Shown in pieces: positions 17,325-28,296 of a DNA stretch of 64,000 bases. The notes below the pieces were generated by a model, which saw nothing but the letters and a program-made list of their open reading frames with translations, had not been told where the DNA came from and made no database searches. The position numbers and the translations under genes were made by a program. This DNA is from JANXQE01 sp035294005 (GTDB taxonomy: Bacteria; Verrucomicrobiota; Verrucomicrobiia; Limisphaerales; UBA8199): assembly GCA_035294005.1 (NCBI GenBank), contig DATGLT010000188.1:38465-102464 (forward strand). Direction: 5' to 3'. Every line of letters starts with the position of its first letter. The stretch's first letter is position 1.

Positions 17325-18181
17325 TCTCGAAATATCTCCAGAGGGTTGATCGAAGCCGGCATTCGCCTGCCGCCGTCGAAAAATCTTCTTTCTTGTCCGC
17401 CGGTCCACTTGCGCAGCCGGTACAAAGCCGCGAAAGCAAAATCGGGAGCGGCGCCTCCCTGTCCGCCGGCGACTTCGGCGCCGCGGCGGACGTTGTCCAT
17501 CATCCACGCCGGCAAAAGCACGTGGTAAGGGTTTCGGCCGACTTCACCGGTGTGAAACGAGGTGGCGGCCATCATGTCGCCCACATCGGAGGTGCTCATT
17601 TCCACCATCAAATTCGGATCCGCCATGGCTCCCCAGAATTCAGATTCAACCAGGTAACACTCGAAATCGGCAGGAAGCTCCTTCAACGCGTCCATCACTA
17701 GAAAATGCGTTCCAATATGAGTGCTGTTCCAGTCGCGGTCGTGGGGAAAGATCACGATTTGAGGCATATGCCTCTGGAGGATCTCGCGGATGACCTGGAC
17801 CGAAGTTTTCCACTGGGCGGCGTCTTTTTCACGGGCAACGGGGTTGATCGCTTGCAGGCCGGTTGGGCCCGTGGTCTCGAGTTCAAACCCAATGTAGTTG
17901 CACGCCTGCCGCAACTCGTTTAGGCGTTCAAGCTTTCGTTGCTTGAGGCTGCCGAGCGTGACGGCCACGTTGATGACCCGCAGCTTCGCCTGGCGCAGCA
18001 ATCGTAGCGCGATTCCGCCCGAAATACATTCGTCATCCGGATGCGGAGAGAAGAACAGCGCCTTTGGAGCATCGGCCGGCGGAGCCGGTCGCGAAATCGG
18101 AGGAAAACCACCGAGCGGAAAAGTGCGGCCCAGCTTGAGCAAATCGACGTATTGCGACGCCAGTTTATGGTAGGGAGTCAT
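17321..18181 (-). CDS. PIG-L / LmbE-family de-N-acetylase
   Basis: 286 residues from ATG 18181; a TTG at 18193 would overlap the upstream stop as TTGA. It carries the family's zinc motif FFSPHPDDECISGG (residues 44-57, P-H-P-D-D-E) and the second ligand site HDRDWNSTHIGTHFL near residue 150. These zinc enzymes remove N-acetyl groups from GlcNAc-type substrates (for example GlcNAc-PI, mycothiol or bacillithiol precursors, chitobiose). There is no signal peptide, so it acts in the cytoplasm. The upstream ROK gene ends 8 nt before its ATG, implying coupled expression. An amino-sugar catabolic or salvage role is inferred from that pairing. Confidence 0.88.
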   Translation of the reverse strand: MTPYHKLASQYVDLLKLGRTFPLGGFPPISRPAPPADAPKALFFSPHPDDECISGGIALRLLRQAKLRVINVAVTLGSLKQRKLERLNELRQACNYIGFELETTGPTGLQAINPVAREKDAAQWKTSVQVIREILQRHMPQIVIFPHDRDWNSTHIGTHFLVMDALKELPADFECYLVESEFWGAMADPNLMVEMSTSDVGDMMAATSFHTGEVGRNPYHVLLPAWMMDNVRRGAEVAGGQGGAAPDFAFAALYRLRKWTGGQERRFFDGGRRMPASINPLEIFRD

Positions 18182-18189
18182 AGGTTGTA

Positions 18190-19701
18190 TCAAACCTTCG
18201 TCAGCTTCGGCAAACTGGCCGCGGCAATCGCCTGGCCATGGCGCTTGTCCTTTTCGTCAGGGATATGAAAGGAAATTTTTTTGTCCAAGTCGGGGAATTC
18301 CACACCCAGGACTTCCCGGGCGTATTTCAGGATTAAATCACCGCCCGCTCCGGAAGTAACGCGGCCCAGGATTAATACATTGTCCAAATCGTAGAAGTCG
18401 GCGAGGTGCGCGATCGTGTATCCGAGGTAAACGCCGATGGTCTGATAAATTTTGGCCGCTCGGTAATCCCCGTGGTCCATGAGCTTTTGGACTTGTTTCA
18501 GTTTTTCGGCGAAACTCAGCTTTGCCTCCAGCTCAATCCCGGCCGGTTCAAGCAAACGCGCAACGCATTGTTGGGATAAGTATTGCACGCCGCAGCCCCG
18601 GTCCCCGGACCATTCATCCACCGGCGCCGAGGGATTGTAATCGACAGGCACGAACGCAAACTCATTCAGCCAGGTTGTAATGTTGCCCTCGCCGTTGACG
18701 TAACCTCCCGCGGTGCTCGTGCCCAGGGAGATGCCCAGGATGCGATTCAACTTCAGCGACATCGAACCGGCCAGGGCCGTCACTTCGCCGTCGTTAACGA
18801 CCTCCAAAGGCACGCCGCCCCAGGCCTTTTGGATTTCGAAAAACAGGTCTTTCACCCGCGTTTCAAATAACGGGGCCGGCACGCCGCGGAACAGCGATGC
18901 CACTTTGACCCGGTTCTTCAAGTAAATCCCCGCCGCGCTGCCGCCAATTGCATCGACTCTCGGAAGATGTGCGGCGGCTTTCTTCAACGAATCCATTATC
19001 CCGTCGAAATGATATTGCGGGTCTTTCTGGAAATAAGGGTCCCAAACCGTTTCATCGCTGAAGACGACTTTGCCGTCGATGACTGCGGCGCATTTGCGGT
19101 CGCTGCCGCCAAGGTCGAACCCGATTCGGCACCCGTCCAGGTGGCGCCCCAGGGCCGTTGTGCCTGAGCGCTCTGCCGGAACGGATTCGGTCCGGACCAC
19201 TTCGATTGCCCGATCGAACATGCGTTCCCCGACCAGGTGCGAATCAAACTTGCCGCAGGGATTGTCCCGGTAGTATGCGGCCAGGGCGTGCGCCAGGGAT
19301 TGTGGGCCGGAGAAATGGATGCGCCAGCCTCCGCGTGACCATAACAGGAGCTTCAGGATCCGCTCGATATAAGTGAAATTGCCGACCGCCTCGGGACTGT
19401 TCTGCGGAAACACCTCCGCGGAGAAACGCGAGATCGTGCCGTCCGATTGTTCCAGGCCCACTGTGATGAGTCCGGACGTCCCGCTTTCGCGAACTCGGCG
19501 CTGATACTCACGGCAGGCCAGGACCGCCGGGCGAAACCAGGGGTCCAGCACCGGCGTGACTTTGGGGGCTGACAGCGGCAAGCCATTGTTGAAATTGATC
19601 GCCACAATCCTGGTTGTACTGGAACCGTGGCTGGCAGGGCAAGCACGGGCTGTGCCTTGACGCACCCACGTCTCACGTGCCGATTGGGGTTCTGTTGGCA
19701 T
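18190..19701 (-). CDS. Divergent ROK-family sugar kinase-like protein
   Basis: 503 residues from ATG 19701 (TTG 19728 is possible). The first 200 residues are an extra N-terminal domain with no recognised motif. From about residue 210 there is an actin-like ATPase domain: phosphate-1 motif IGFDLGGSDRK, a middle DAIGGSAAGIYLKNRVK, the catalytic-type aspartate in VNDGEVTALAG and phosphate-2 loop LGISLGTSTAGGYVNGEG. ROK kinases normally carry a CxCG-x2-GC zinc cluster; here only a DRGCGVQYLSQ remnant is seen, so metal binding may be lost. Translationally it is linked to the PIG-L deacetylase that follows. Likely a cytoplasmic sugar or amino-sugar kinase or a sugar-sensing relative; activity is uncertain. 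Confidence 0.82.
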   Translation of the reverse strand: MPTEPQSARETWVRQGTARACPASHGSSTTRIVAINFNNGLPLSAPKVTPVLDPWFRPAVLACREYQRRVRESGTSGLITVGLEQSDGTISRFSAEVFPQNSPEAVGNFTYIERILKLLLWSRGGWRIHFSGPQSLAHALAAYYRDNPCGKFDSHLVGERMFDRAIEVVRTESVPAERSGTTALGRHLDGCRIGFDLGGSDRKCAAVIDGKVVFSDETVWDPYFQKDPQYHFDGIMDSLKKAAAHLPRVDAIGGSAAGIYLKNRVKVASLFRGVPAPLFETRVKDLFFEIQKAWGGVPLEVVNDGEVTALAGSMSLKLNRILGISLGTSTAGGYVNGEGNITTWLNEFAFVPVDYNPSAPVDEWSGDRGCGVQYLSQQCVARLLEPAGIELEAKLSFAEKLKQVQKLMDHGDYRAAKIYQTIGVYLGYTIAHLADFYDLDNVLILGRVTSGAGGDLILKYAREVLGVEFPDLDKKISFHIPDEKDKRHGQAIAAASLPKLTKV

Positions 19702-19756
19702 CCCTCCCGCATCGACGCGTGCTTGCAACCGAACAATCGGCTTTTAAGCTCGGTGC

Positions 19757-20857
19757 GTGAGACCTGCTGCCATGTTCTTGAGCTTACTTTTGCCCTGCAC
19801 GATCCGTGCGGCTAATCCCACCGCCGCCGACACCGCGACAATCCTCGAAGATATTCGGCGGAAGCACGATTTCCCGGGCCTTGCGGTCATAGTAATCAAA
19901 GACGGCAAAGTGTGCGACCTCGCGGCAGTGGGGGTTCGAAAACTCGGAGATCCTATACGAATGACGACCAATGACCTGTTTCACATTGGGTCGTGCACGA
20001 AATCAATGACTGCCACACTCGCGGCAGAGATCGTCGAGGAGGGCAAACTTCGATTCGACAGCACTGTGAGTCAGATATTCCCGGAATTGCGCGGACACAT
20101 GGACCGCCAATATGAGGCCGTGACTCTGCTCCAGTTGCTTCAACACAGGGCTGGGGTACCCGAGGTGCCTCCTCCTTCGGCGTGGCAGCGCGCCTGGGAA
20201 CAGCATGGAGAACCTCGCCAACAACGCTATGAGTTCATCAAAGCGGTCCTGGCCCTGCCGCCCCAGGCTGCGCCCGGCACAAAGTTTATTTATTCCAACC
20301 AGGGCTACGCCATCGCCGGCGCAATGCTTGAGCGGGTTGCTGGACTGCCTTGGGAACAGCTCATTACCGACCGGCTGTTTCGCCCGTTGCACATGGATTC
20401 GGCCGGTTTCGGTCCGCCTGGAACCACGGGAAAGACGGATCAGCCGTTGGGCCATCGCAAAATCGGGGAAATCGTTTCACCGCTCCAGTCGGATAATCCT
20501 CCTGCAATCGGGCCGGCCGGGACGGTTCATTGCTCGCTGACGGATCTCGCCAAGTACGCCGTTGCGCACCTGGAAGGCGAGCGCAAAGGCGGCTTGCTGA
20601 AACCTGAAAGCTTTCGACTCTTGCACACCCCTGCCGCGCAGGGGGATTACGCCTGCGGTTGGGGCGTTCACAAAAGGAGTTGGGCAGGAGGGATCGCTTT
20701 GACGCATACCGGTTCCAATACCCTCTGGTACTTGGTGATGTGGCTGGCGCCGCAGAAGGATTTTGCCGTGATTGTCGCCACCAACACAGGCGCCGGAGAC
20801 GCTTTCAAGGGCTGCGATGAAGTGGCTGCTGCGATGATTCACGCATGGTTGAACTGA
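19757..20857 (+). CDS. Serine hydrolase of the beta-lactamase/PBP4-like family
   Basis: 366 residues from GTG 19757 (ATG 19772 is an alternative). A short signal peptide (FLSLLLPCTIRAA) exports it. The class-C-type catalytic set is complete: SxxK as SCTKSMT (around residue 78), YxN as YSNQGY (around 177) and the HTG triad as THTGSN (around 317). This fold covers esterases, D-aminopeptidases and carboxypeptidases as well as beta-lactamases, and the family is expanded in soil Verrucomicrobia and Acidobacteria. There is no AmpR-type regulator next to it, so an antibiotic-resistance role should not be assumed. It is divergent from the ROK gene with only 55 nt between starts. Confidence 0.88.
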   Translation: MRPAAMFLSLLLPCTIRAANPTAADTATILEDIRRKHDFPGLAVIVIKDGKVCDLAAVGVRKLGDPIRMTTNDLFHIGSCTKSMTATLAAEIVEEGKLRFDSTVSQIFPELRGHMDRQYEAVTLLQLLQHRAGVPEVPPPSAWQRAWEQHGEPRQQRYEFIKAVLALPPQAAPGTKFIYSNQGYAIAGAMLERVAGLPWEQLITDRLFRPLHMDSAGFGPPGTTGKTDQPLGHRKIGEIVSPLQSDNPPAIGPAGTVHCSLTDLAKYAVAHLEGERKGGLLKPESFRLLHTPAAQGDYACGWGVHKRSWAGGIALTHTGSNTLWYLVMWLAPQKDFAVIVATNTGAGDAFKGCDEVAAAMIHAWLN

Positions 20858-21068
20858 TGTTGATGGTTCAGAACGCCTCCTCTTCCCAAGCCGTTCCCCC
20901 CCCATGAAGCGCCTCCGTGCCTGTGACGTTCCAGGTTCCAATCGGATGGTCGTTTTGTAATGGACTCTATGCGGCGATGAGAGGATAAGTAGCGCAATAG
21001 CCGCTGTACACCTCGCATTTTAGGGCGGCACAAATTGGCAGGCAATTGATGAACAACGAAACACAACT

Positions 21069-22004
21069 ATGAACTCCATCGGCGAAAAACTGGTTCGAAG
21101 TTGGCAACTTTTTAAGAGCTCTGTCCGGGTGATTGGGGATCACCCGAAGTTGCTGGTCTTTCCATTTGTGACGGGCTTGCTGACGCTTGGAATTGCGCTT
21201 TTCTTCTTTGCGCCTGTGGTTCTGGTAGTGGTTGCGCCGCACTGGATTCATGGGGGAGTGTTTCAGGCCATGGCGGATCGCATTGGTTTCGTCCGTGTCC
21301 GCCAGGGCGCGGCTTCGACGTTTCAAATCCAGCCCCTGGGTTCGATGTTTCTGGCGGGCATGTACCTGTTAAACCTGTTCCTGGCAACCATGAGCAGCGT
21401 GGCTTTCAACAGCCAGATTTTCGAGGCCCTGGCGGGCCGGCCGGTTTCATTCTCCAGCGGAATCGAGGCCGCTTGCCGCCGCTGGAAATCGGTTCTGTTC
21501 TGGAGCCTGCTGGCCGGCACGGTCGGGCTCCTGATTAAGGCGCTTGAGGACAAATTGTCCTTTATCGGCAAAATCGTGGGCGGCTTTCTTGGGCTCGCTT
21601 GGAGCGTTGCCTCAATCTTTGCCATACCTATCCTGGTCTGCGAAACCTCGATCACCAATCCTTTCGAAGTGGTCTCCCGCTCAGCCCGGACAATCAAGGC
21701 AACCTGGGGTGAAATGCTCGCCGGCTACCTGGGAATGCAAGGAACCAACCTTCTGTTTTTGTGGGGCTCGATCCTGTTGTGGGTCGGGACCGGGGCCGCC
21801 GCCCTGGCATTTTCAAATCCGTGGATTCTGCTGGTCGTGGGCGCCCCCTGGCTCGTGAGCCTGATGGCCTACAGCTATCTGGCCAATATCGCCAGCCGCG
21901 TTTACCTGTGCGCCCTTTACGTGTATGCCTCCGAAGGCAGGGTGCCGGATCCTTACGACGCCTCGATGATGGCTGTTGCGTTCAGAACCAGGAAAACCCG
22001 TTGA
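21069..22004 (+). CDS. DUF6159-like integral membrane protein
   Basis: 311 residues starting MNSIGEKLVRSWQLFKSSVRVI, followed by six or so membrane segments (PKLLVFPFVTGLLTLGI, FFFAPVVLVVVA, LAGMYLLNLFLATM, LFWSLLAGTVGLLI, AWSVASIFAIPILV, and a last hydrophobic pair). The conserved cytoplasmic loop VARSARTIKATWGE-type sequence (here VSRSARTIKATWGEMLAGYLG) and the N-terminal SW.L.K.S..vi..d..ll.fP pattern are typical of the DUF6159 family found in many bacteria and archaea, whose function is unknown. It stands alone, convergent with the GH63 gene. No binding residues are recognised. Confidence 0.8.
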   Translation: MNSIGEKLVRSWQLFKSSVRVIGDHPKLLVFPFVTGLLTLGIALFFFAPVVLVVVAPHWIHGGVFQAMADRIGFVRVRQGAASTFQIQPLGSMFLAGMYLLNLFLATMSSVAFNSQIFEALAGRPVSFSSGIEAACRRWKSVLFWSLLAGTVGLLIKALEDKLSFIGKIVGGFLGLAWSVASIFAIPILVCETSITNPFEVVSRSARTIKATWGEMLAGYLGMQGTNLLFLWGSILLWVGTGAAALAFSNPWILLVVGAPWLVSLMAYSYLANIASRVYLCALYVYASEGRVPDPYDASMMAVAFRTRKTR

Positions 22005-22028
22005 GTTGGAGCAACCCAGCCCTGCAGG

Positions 22029-24775
<2,747 letters not shown>

Positions 24776-24779
<4 letters not shown>

Positions 24780-25552
24780 TGTTCGGAATAATTCCAGAGC
24801 AGCCCGCCATCGGCGAAAATCGTGGTGCCGGTAATGTAATCGGCGTCGGCGGAGGCCAGAAAGGCGACGACGCCTGCGACGTCTTCCGGCTTGCCCAACC
24901 GGCCCAGGGGAATGTTGCCCAGCAATGTTTTCAGCTTGGCCGGGTCGTGGAGAAGCTTGGAATTAATTGGCGTCTCAATCGCGCCCGGCGCGATCGAGTT
25001 GATTGTGATACCCAAGGGCGCCAGTTCGATTGCAAGGTCTCGGGTCATCATCTTCATCCCGCCTTTGCTCATGCAATAAGGCGCAAAGTGCGGGAACGGC
25101 AATTCCTCGTGCACCGAGCTCATGTTGATGATCCTTCCCGGCCGTTTGGTTTCCATTAAATGCCGCACGAAAAACTGCGTCGCAAAAAAGACCCCTTTCA
25201 GGTTCACGTTCAGGACCAGGTCATAGTCCTGCTCGCTGACCGACCAGAAATCCGCGTTTTTTTCCACCCCCGCGTTGTTGACCAGGATGTCGATCTGCCC
25301 CAGCGCTTTTATGCTCTCGGCGATGAGGCGCTGAATGTCGGCGACGCGTCCGAGGTCTGCCTGCAACGACGCCACTCTGCGACCCGCCTTGCGGATCTTT
25401 TCAACGACCTCCTCCGCGCCCTCAGGGTGGGAGTGGTAATTCACGATGATATCCGCTCCCTCCTCGGCAAGGCGCAATGCGACTGCCGCGCCAATGCCCT
25501 GGCTGCTTCCGGTTACCAACGCGACTTTGCCTGCCAATCTTGAACTGCTCAT
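24776..25552 (-). CDS. Short-chain dehydrogenase, glucose 1-dehydrogenase type
   Basis: 258 residues of the classical SDR family. The NAD(P)-binding TGSSQGIGAAVALRL sits at residues 14-28, the NNAGVEKNADF stretch near 93, catalytic Ser in INMSSVHE and the Y-x3-K pair in FAPYCMSKGG, and PGAIETPINSK near the C-terminus. The residues NYHSH after beta-strand 2 suggest NADP preference. The order SDR then GH63 with a 4-nt overlap suggests a coupled pathway, for example oxidation of a sugar released by the glycosidase, but that is inference. Annotated relatives are called glucose 1-dehydrogenase or 3-oxoacyl-ACP reductase interchangeably; the latter is less likely outside a fab cluster. Confidence 0.88.
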
Positions 25553-25857
25553 GAAATCTCCCTAGATGATCCGGTCCCTCGAGAAAACAAGTTCCGCTTC
25601 TTTATGTGATAATCCGCATTGTGCTCAATCTGGACCAGGTTTGAGGAAGCGCCAGTGAAAATAAAATTTCTGAGAGCGGCCATTGAAGGCAACGTCATCG
25701 GCTGGCGTCGGCAGGGCAGGGGGAGGCGAAACAGAGCCGGGAACCAGGCTCGATCGTGTCCGGAGTTGATCTGTTTCCGGTCGACCGTGTCCCTGTTTGG
25801 CCGGAAGTTAAAAATCCGTCGAGCGTTCGCTCGAGCTAGTGTTCTGCTCGAGCCGGG
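25553..25857. other. Gap before the SDR gene; promoter side plus terminator
   Basis: 305 bp between the SDR start and the end of the histone-like gene. No convincing gene: a long plus-strand frame (from 25619) is only the mirror of the Lys/Ala-rich minus gene. A hairpin at 25820-25833 is described separately. The half nearest the SDR gene should carry its promoter, but no clear -35/-10 pair stands out. Confidence 0.4.
25808..25833 (-). terminator. Weak intrinsic terminator after histone-like gene
   Basis: Read on the minus strand, CGAGC-GAAC-GCTCG (25820-25833) is followed by ACGG and then TTTTTAAC. It sits 25-50 nt after the stop of the histone-like gene at 25858. The stem is short (5-6 bp) and the T-run is displaced by 4 nt, so efficiency would be modest. 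Confidence 0.45.
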
Positions 25858-26262
25858 TCACGCCTGGGAGTCACCCGGCCGCGGGGGCGCCGCGGGTTCC
25901 GCGATTCGAGCGGGGGGTACCAGGGCCGCGTCGGCTTTGGTTCTACGGATTTCTTTGGTCGGCCTGGCAGGGGCGGGGGCGGTTTTAATCTTTTCTTTGG
26001 CGCGCTTATTGGCGGTGCTCTTGGATCGCTTTTCGCGTTCTTTGACCGCTTTAGAGGCGGCTTTGGCTTCTTTGCGGGTTTGCTTGGCAAATTTCTTGGC
26101 GGCTTTGAAGGCCTTCCGTGCGTCCTTAAACCTGGCCTTGGCCAGGCGCGCCAATCGTCGGGCGGCTTCGGCTTGTTTTTCGGCTTCCGCGGCCCGTGCT
26201 GCAAGATAAGCGGCGGTTTCCTTTGTCGGGCGGTTCTTCTTGTTGGCGGTTTTACTGTTCAT
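25858..26262 (-). CDS. Lys/Ala-rich histone-H1-like basic protein
   Basis: 134 residues, extremely rich in Lys, Ala and Arg. A long amphipathic or coiled helix (residues 18-90, with runs such as AKKFAKQTRKEAKAASKAV) is flanked by Pro/Ala tails. The composition is that of bacterial H1-like or AlgP-type DNA-binding proteins, which condense nucleoid DNA or bind RNA. There is no signal peptide and no structured globular domain. A short basic N-terminus (MNSKTANKKNRPTKET) supports the ATG at 26262. It is divergent from the Ser/Asn-rich lipoprotein with about 240 nt between starts. The repeated Lys/Ala codons create long mirror frames on the other strand, which are not genes. Role in chromosome packaging is inferred from composition only. 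Confidence 0.7.
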   Translation of the reverse strand: MNSKTANKKNRPTKETAAYLAARAAEAEKQAEAARRLARLAKARFKDARKAFKAAKKFAKQTRKEAKAASKAVKEREKRSKSTANKRAKEKIKTAPAPARPTKEIRRTKADAALVPPARIAEPAAPPRPGDSQA

Positions 26263-26501
26263 GGTATGCTCGCGACTGGTTGGCGACTGGCCGACGGCGC
26301 CGGTCGTACGTCCAGGCCGGTTTTACTCGTGAAACGTTACGACACTGTGACACAGGTCCGGAAAGTGCAAGCCCCGGATTGTTACATTTTAGAGGGGGGT
26401 GCGAAATTGTGGGTGCATTGTACCGGCCCAACCCGGGTAAACATCTGATTGAGCCAATTCAGCCATCGATGAAGTTTAACGCACATCGAAAGGAGTTAAT
26501 A

Positions 26502-26885
26502 ATGAAGAAATTAATCGCACTAGCGGCATTGGCAGGACTGATTGCGGTGGGCTGCGCTTCACGGGAAAACCGTGGCGGCACGTATGACAATCAATCCGGC
26601 ACCACCGGCAGCAGCAGCTCGGGTTCCATGAGTACCACCCCCAGCAGTTCCAGCAACACCGGGGTCAGTGGCAGCCTCAACAATAACAACACCTCCGGAC
26701 AGTCCGGAACCAGTTCATCCAACTCAGGAGCGGCGACAACCCCGGGCGGCACCAGCTCTTCGGGAAGCACGAGCGACCAGTCGACGCCGAATTCGAATAG
26801 CAATTCAAGCTCCAGCAACTCGAGCAATCAAAACTCCAGCTCCAACCCGAGCTCGAATGACTCGACCACTTCCGGCACAAAGTAA
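26502..26885 (+). CDS. Ser/Asn/Thr-rich low-complexity lipoprotein
   Basis: 127 residues starting MKKLIALAALAGLIAVGCAS: a textbook signal peptide with lipobox AVGC (cleavage before Cys18), so it should be lipidated and envelope-anchored. The start is fixed by a strong AAGGAG ribosome site 6-7 nt upstream; a much longer open frame upstream lacks one. The mature 110 residues are almost pure Ser, Asn, Gly, Thr and Gln (for example SNSNSSSSNSSNQNSSSNPSS), with no hydrophobic core, so they are probably unfolded. This may be a spacer, stress-related lipoprotein or surface layer component. The terminator about 65 nt after the stop marks a single-gene unit. Confidence 0.85.
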   Translation: MKKLIALAALAGLIAVGCASRENRGGTYDNQSGTTGSSSSGSMSTTPSSSSNTGVSGSLNNNNTSGQSGTSSSNSGAATTPGGTSSSGSTSDQSTPNSNSNSSSSNSSNQNSSSNPSSNDSTTSGTK

Positions 26886-26948
26886 ACCGGAGTTATTGAG
26901 CTCTCTTTAAGTGCGGGTGCTCCAAGTCCTGCCGGAGAGCATTGGAAC

Positions 26949-26985
26949 GGGGTGGCGCGCAGTGGCGCCACCCCGAGGTTTTTTG
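26949..26985 (+). terminator. Strong Rho-independent terminator
   Basis: A perfect 10-bp GC stem, GGGGTGGCGC (26949-26958) with GCGCCACCCC (26965-26974), 6-nt loop, then GAGG and six T residues. It ends the lipoprotein transcript about 65 nt after its stop codon. Confidence 0.85.
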
Positions 26986-27054
26986 TGCTTGCCTCGCGCA
27001 AACACCAAAACCACGTAGAGGGTCCCATCGACACTGCCGGCGGCTCCTGCTACG

Positions 27055-27672
27055 ATGCCGGCCATGTCAGAAGCATCGTTAAACGTGCTCGCCGTGGTGG
27101 GCAGCTTGCAGCAAGGCTCTGTTACTCGCGTCGTCGTGCATCATGTCGCCGAGCAACTGAAGAGCGCCGGCTGCCAGGTCGATATTCTCGATTTCCTGAA
27201 GGAACCCATGGCTTTGTATAATCCCGATACCGCTCACGATCTGCCGGGCTACGCCCTGTTGCAGGCGCGGGTGGATCGCGCCGATGTCGTCTTGCTAGGC
27301 ACTCCCGATTACCATGGCAGCCTCAGCGGTGCGATGAAGAATTTCCTGGATCATTTCTGGCACGAATTCGCAGGCAAACTCTTTGTCACAATCGTCGCCT
27401 CGCATGAAAAGGGACTCACGGTTACCGACCAACTCCGAACCGTGGCGCGGCAATGCTATGCCTGGACACTGCCTTACGGAGTTTCGTTCACCGAAGACGT
27501 CGATGTGAAAGAGGGTCGAATCGTCAGTGAATCTTTAAAGAAACGGCTCGAGATGCTGGTGCGCGACTGCAGGGTGTATGGCGCGCTGCTGGCGCGTCAA
27601 CGACAGTTGGACCTTGAAGGCAGCGAACCGGGTTATATGGCGCGCCACCGCAAGAAACAGGCAATCGGCTGA
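27055..27672 (+). CDS. NADPH-dependent FMN reductase-like flavoprotein
   Basis: 205 residues with a flavodoxin-like fold. The phosphate-binding loop VVGSLQQGSVTR lies near residue 14-25 and the flavin-stacking motif PDYHGSLSGAMKNFLDHF near residue 85. The TIVASHEKG loop follows. These are the signatures of the FMN_red/NADPH-dependent FMN reductase family (quinone, azo and arsenical reductases, FMN-dependent). ATG 27055 is used; ATG 27064 (MSEASLNV) fits equally well because neither has a clear ribosome site. It is a separate unit, preceded by a terminator, and convergent with the ferredoxin gene. A role in redox or xenobiotic reduction is a family-level statement. Confidence 0.85.
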   Translation: MPAMSEASLNVLAVVGSLQQGSVTRVVVHHVAEQLKSAGCQVDILDFLKEPMALYNPDTAHDLPGYALLQARVDRADVVLLGTPDYHGSLSGAMKNFLDHFWHEFAGKLFVTIVASHEKGLTVTDQLRTVARQCYAWTLPYGVSFTEDVDVKEGRIVSESLKKRLEMLVRDCRVYGALLARQRQLDLEGSEPGYMARHRKKQAIG

Positions 27673-27741
27673 GGCGAGGCTTACTCCAGGTATTTTGCGC
27701 TTTTCTTCGCTTCGTCACCTGCGCGGTCGCCAGGTGCGAGG

Positions 27742-28062
27742 TTAGTAGCCGAGTTCGGCTTTGCGCGCCTCCGCTGTGGGCAGCGGGTCTTTCTTCTTCA
27801 CGATCGCGTCCTGGCCGGAGTCTTTTATCCGGCGCGCTTCCGCTCCGTTGAACTCGATCGATGATTGGAAATCCGCCGGGACATCCGCTTCGGCATAGAT
27901 CGCCTCAACGGGGCATTCCGCCACGCAAGCCGTGCAGTCAATGCAGTCCTCGGGATGAATGACGACCTGGTTGTCCATTTCGTAAAAACAAGCCACCGGG
28001 CAAACCTCGACGCAGTCGGTGAACTTGCAGTTCTGACACTTGTTAGTGACGACGTGGGCCAT
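27742..28062 (-). CDS. fdxA: 7Fe ferredoxin FdxA
   Basis: 106 residues, matching bacterial ferredoxin I (3Fe-4S plus 4Fe-4S). The first cluster site is CQNCKFTDCVEVCPVACF with C-x2-C-x4-C-x3-CP; the second is CIDCTACVAECPVEAI with C-x2-C-x2-C-x3-CP. The spacing, the IHPEDCIDC phrase and the C-terminal tail after the second cluster (VPADFQSSIEFNGAEARR) all agree with FdxA-type proteins, which donate low-potential electrons in the cytoplasm. It is divergent from the OPT transporter by 235 nt, which holds the shared promoters. Confidence 0.9.
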   Translation of the reverse strand: MAHVVTNKCQNCKFTDCVEVCPVACFYEMDNQVVIHPEDCIDCTACVAECPVEAIYAEADVPADFQSSIEFNGAEARRIKDSGQDAIVKKKDPLPTAEARKAELGY

Positions 28063-28296
28063 AATGCGGATAGCTTTATGGGTTGGGCGGCATTTTGCAA
28101 CCGGAACTTATTTTCTTAATAAGATTTAACCCGCGTGGTGCCGCCCGCCAGGGGAACCTCTGTTTGCAACCGTCTTCGCAGTTCGTCACCGCGCCTCGCT
28201 TGCGGCCCGGCCGGGGTTTCGGGCCGTGTCCTCTTGCGGTTCTCGCGCGAAAGCAGTTGCCCCGCCGGTCGTGCATCGATTATTGATTCGAGCGAA

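Noticed and set aside
19757..20857. Possible antibiotic-resistance beta-lactamase
   Set aside because: The fold is shared by many esterases and peptidases, and there is no AmpR-type regulator or resistance context.
25619..26209. 196-codon plus-strand frame over the histone-like gene
   Set aside because: It is the mirror of the Lys/Ala-rich gene, with repetitive Leu/Ala codons created by the other strand.
26196..26501. 102-codon upstream extension of the Ser/Asn lipoprotein
   Set aside because: No ribosome site and no signal sequence at that start, whereas ATG 26502 has AAGGAG and a perfect lipobox.
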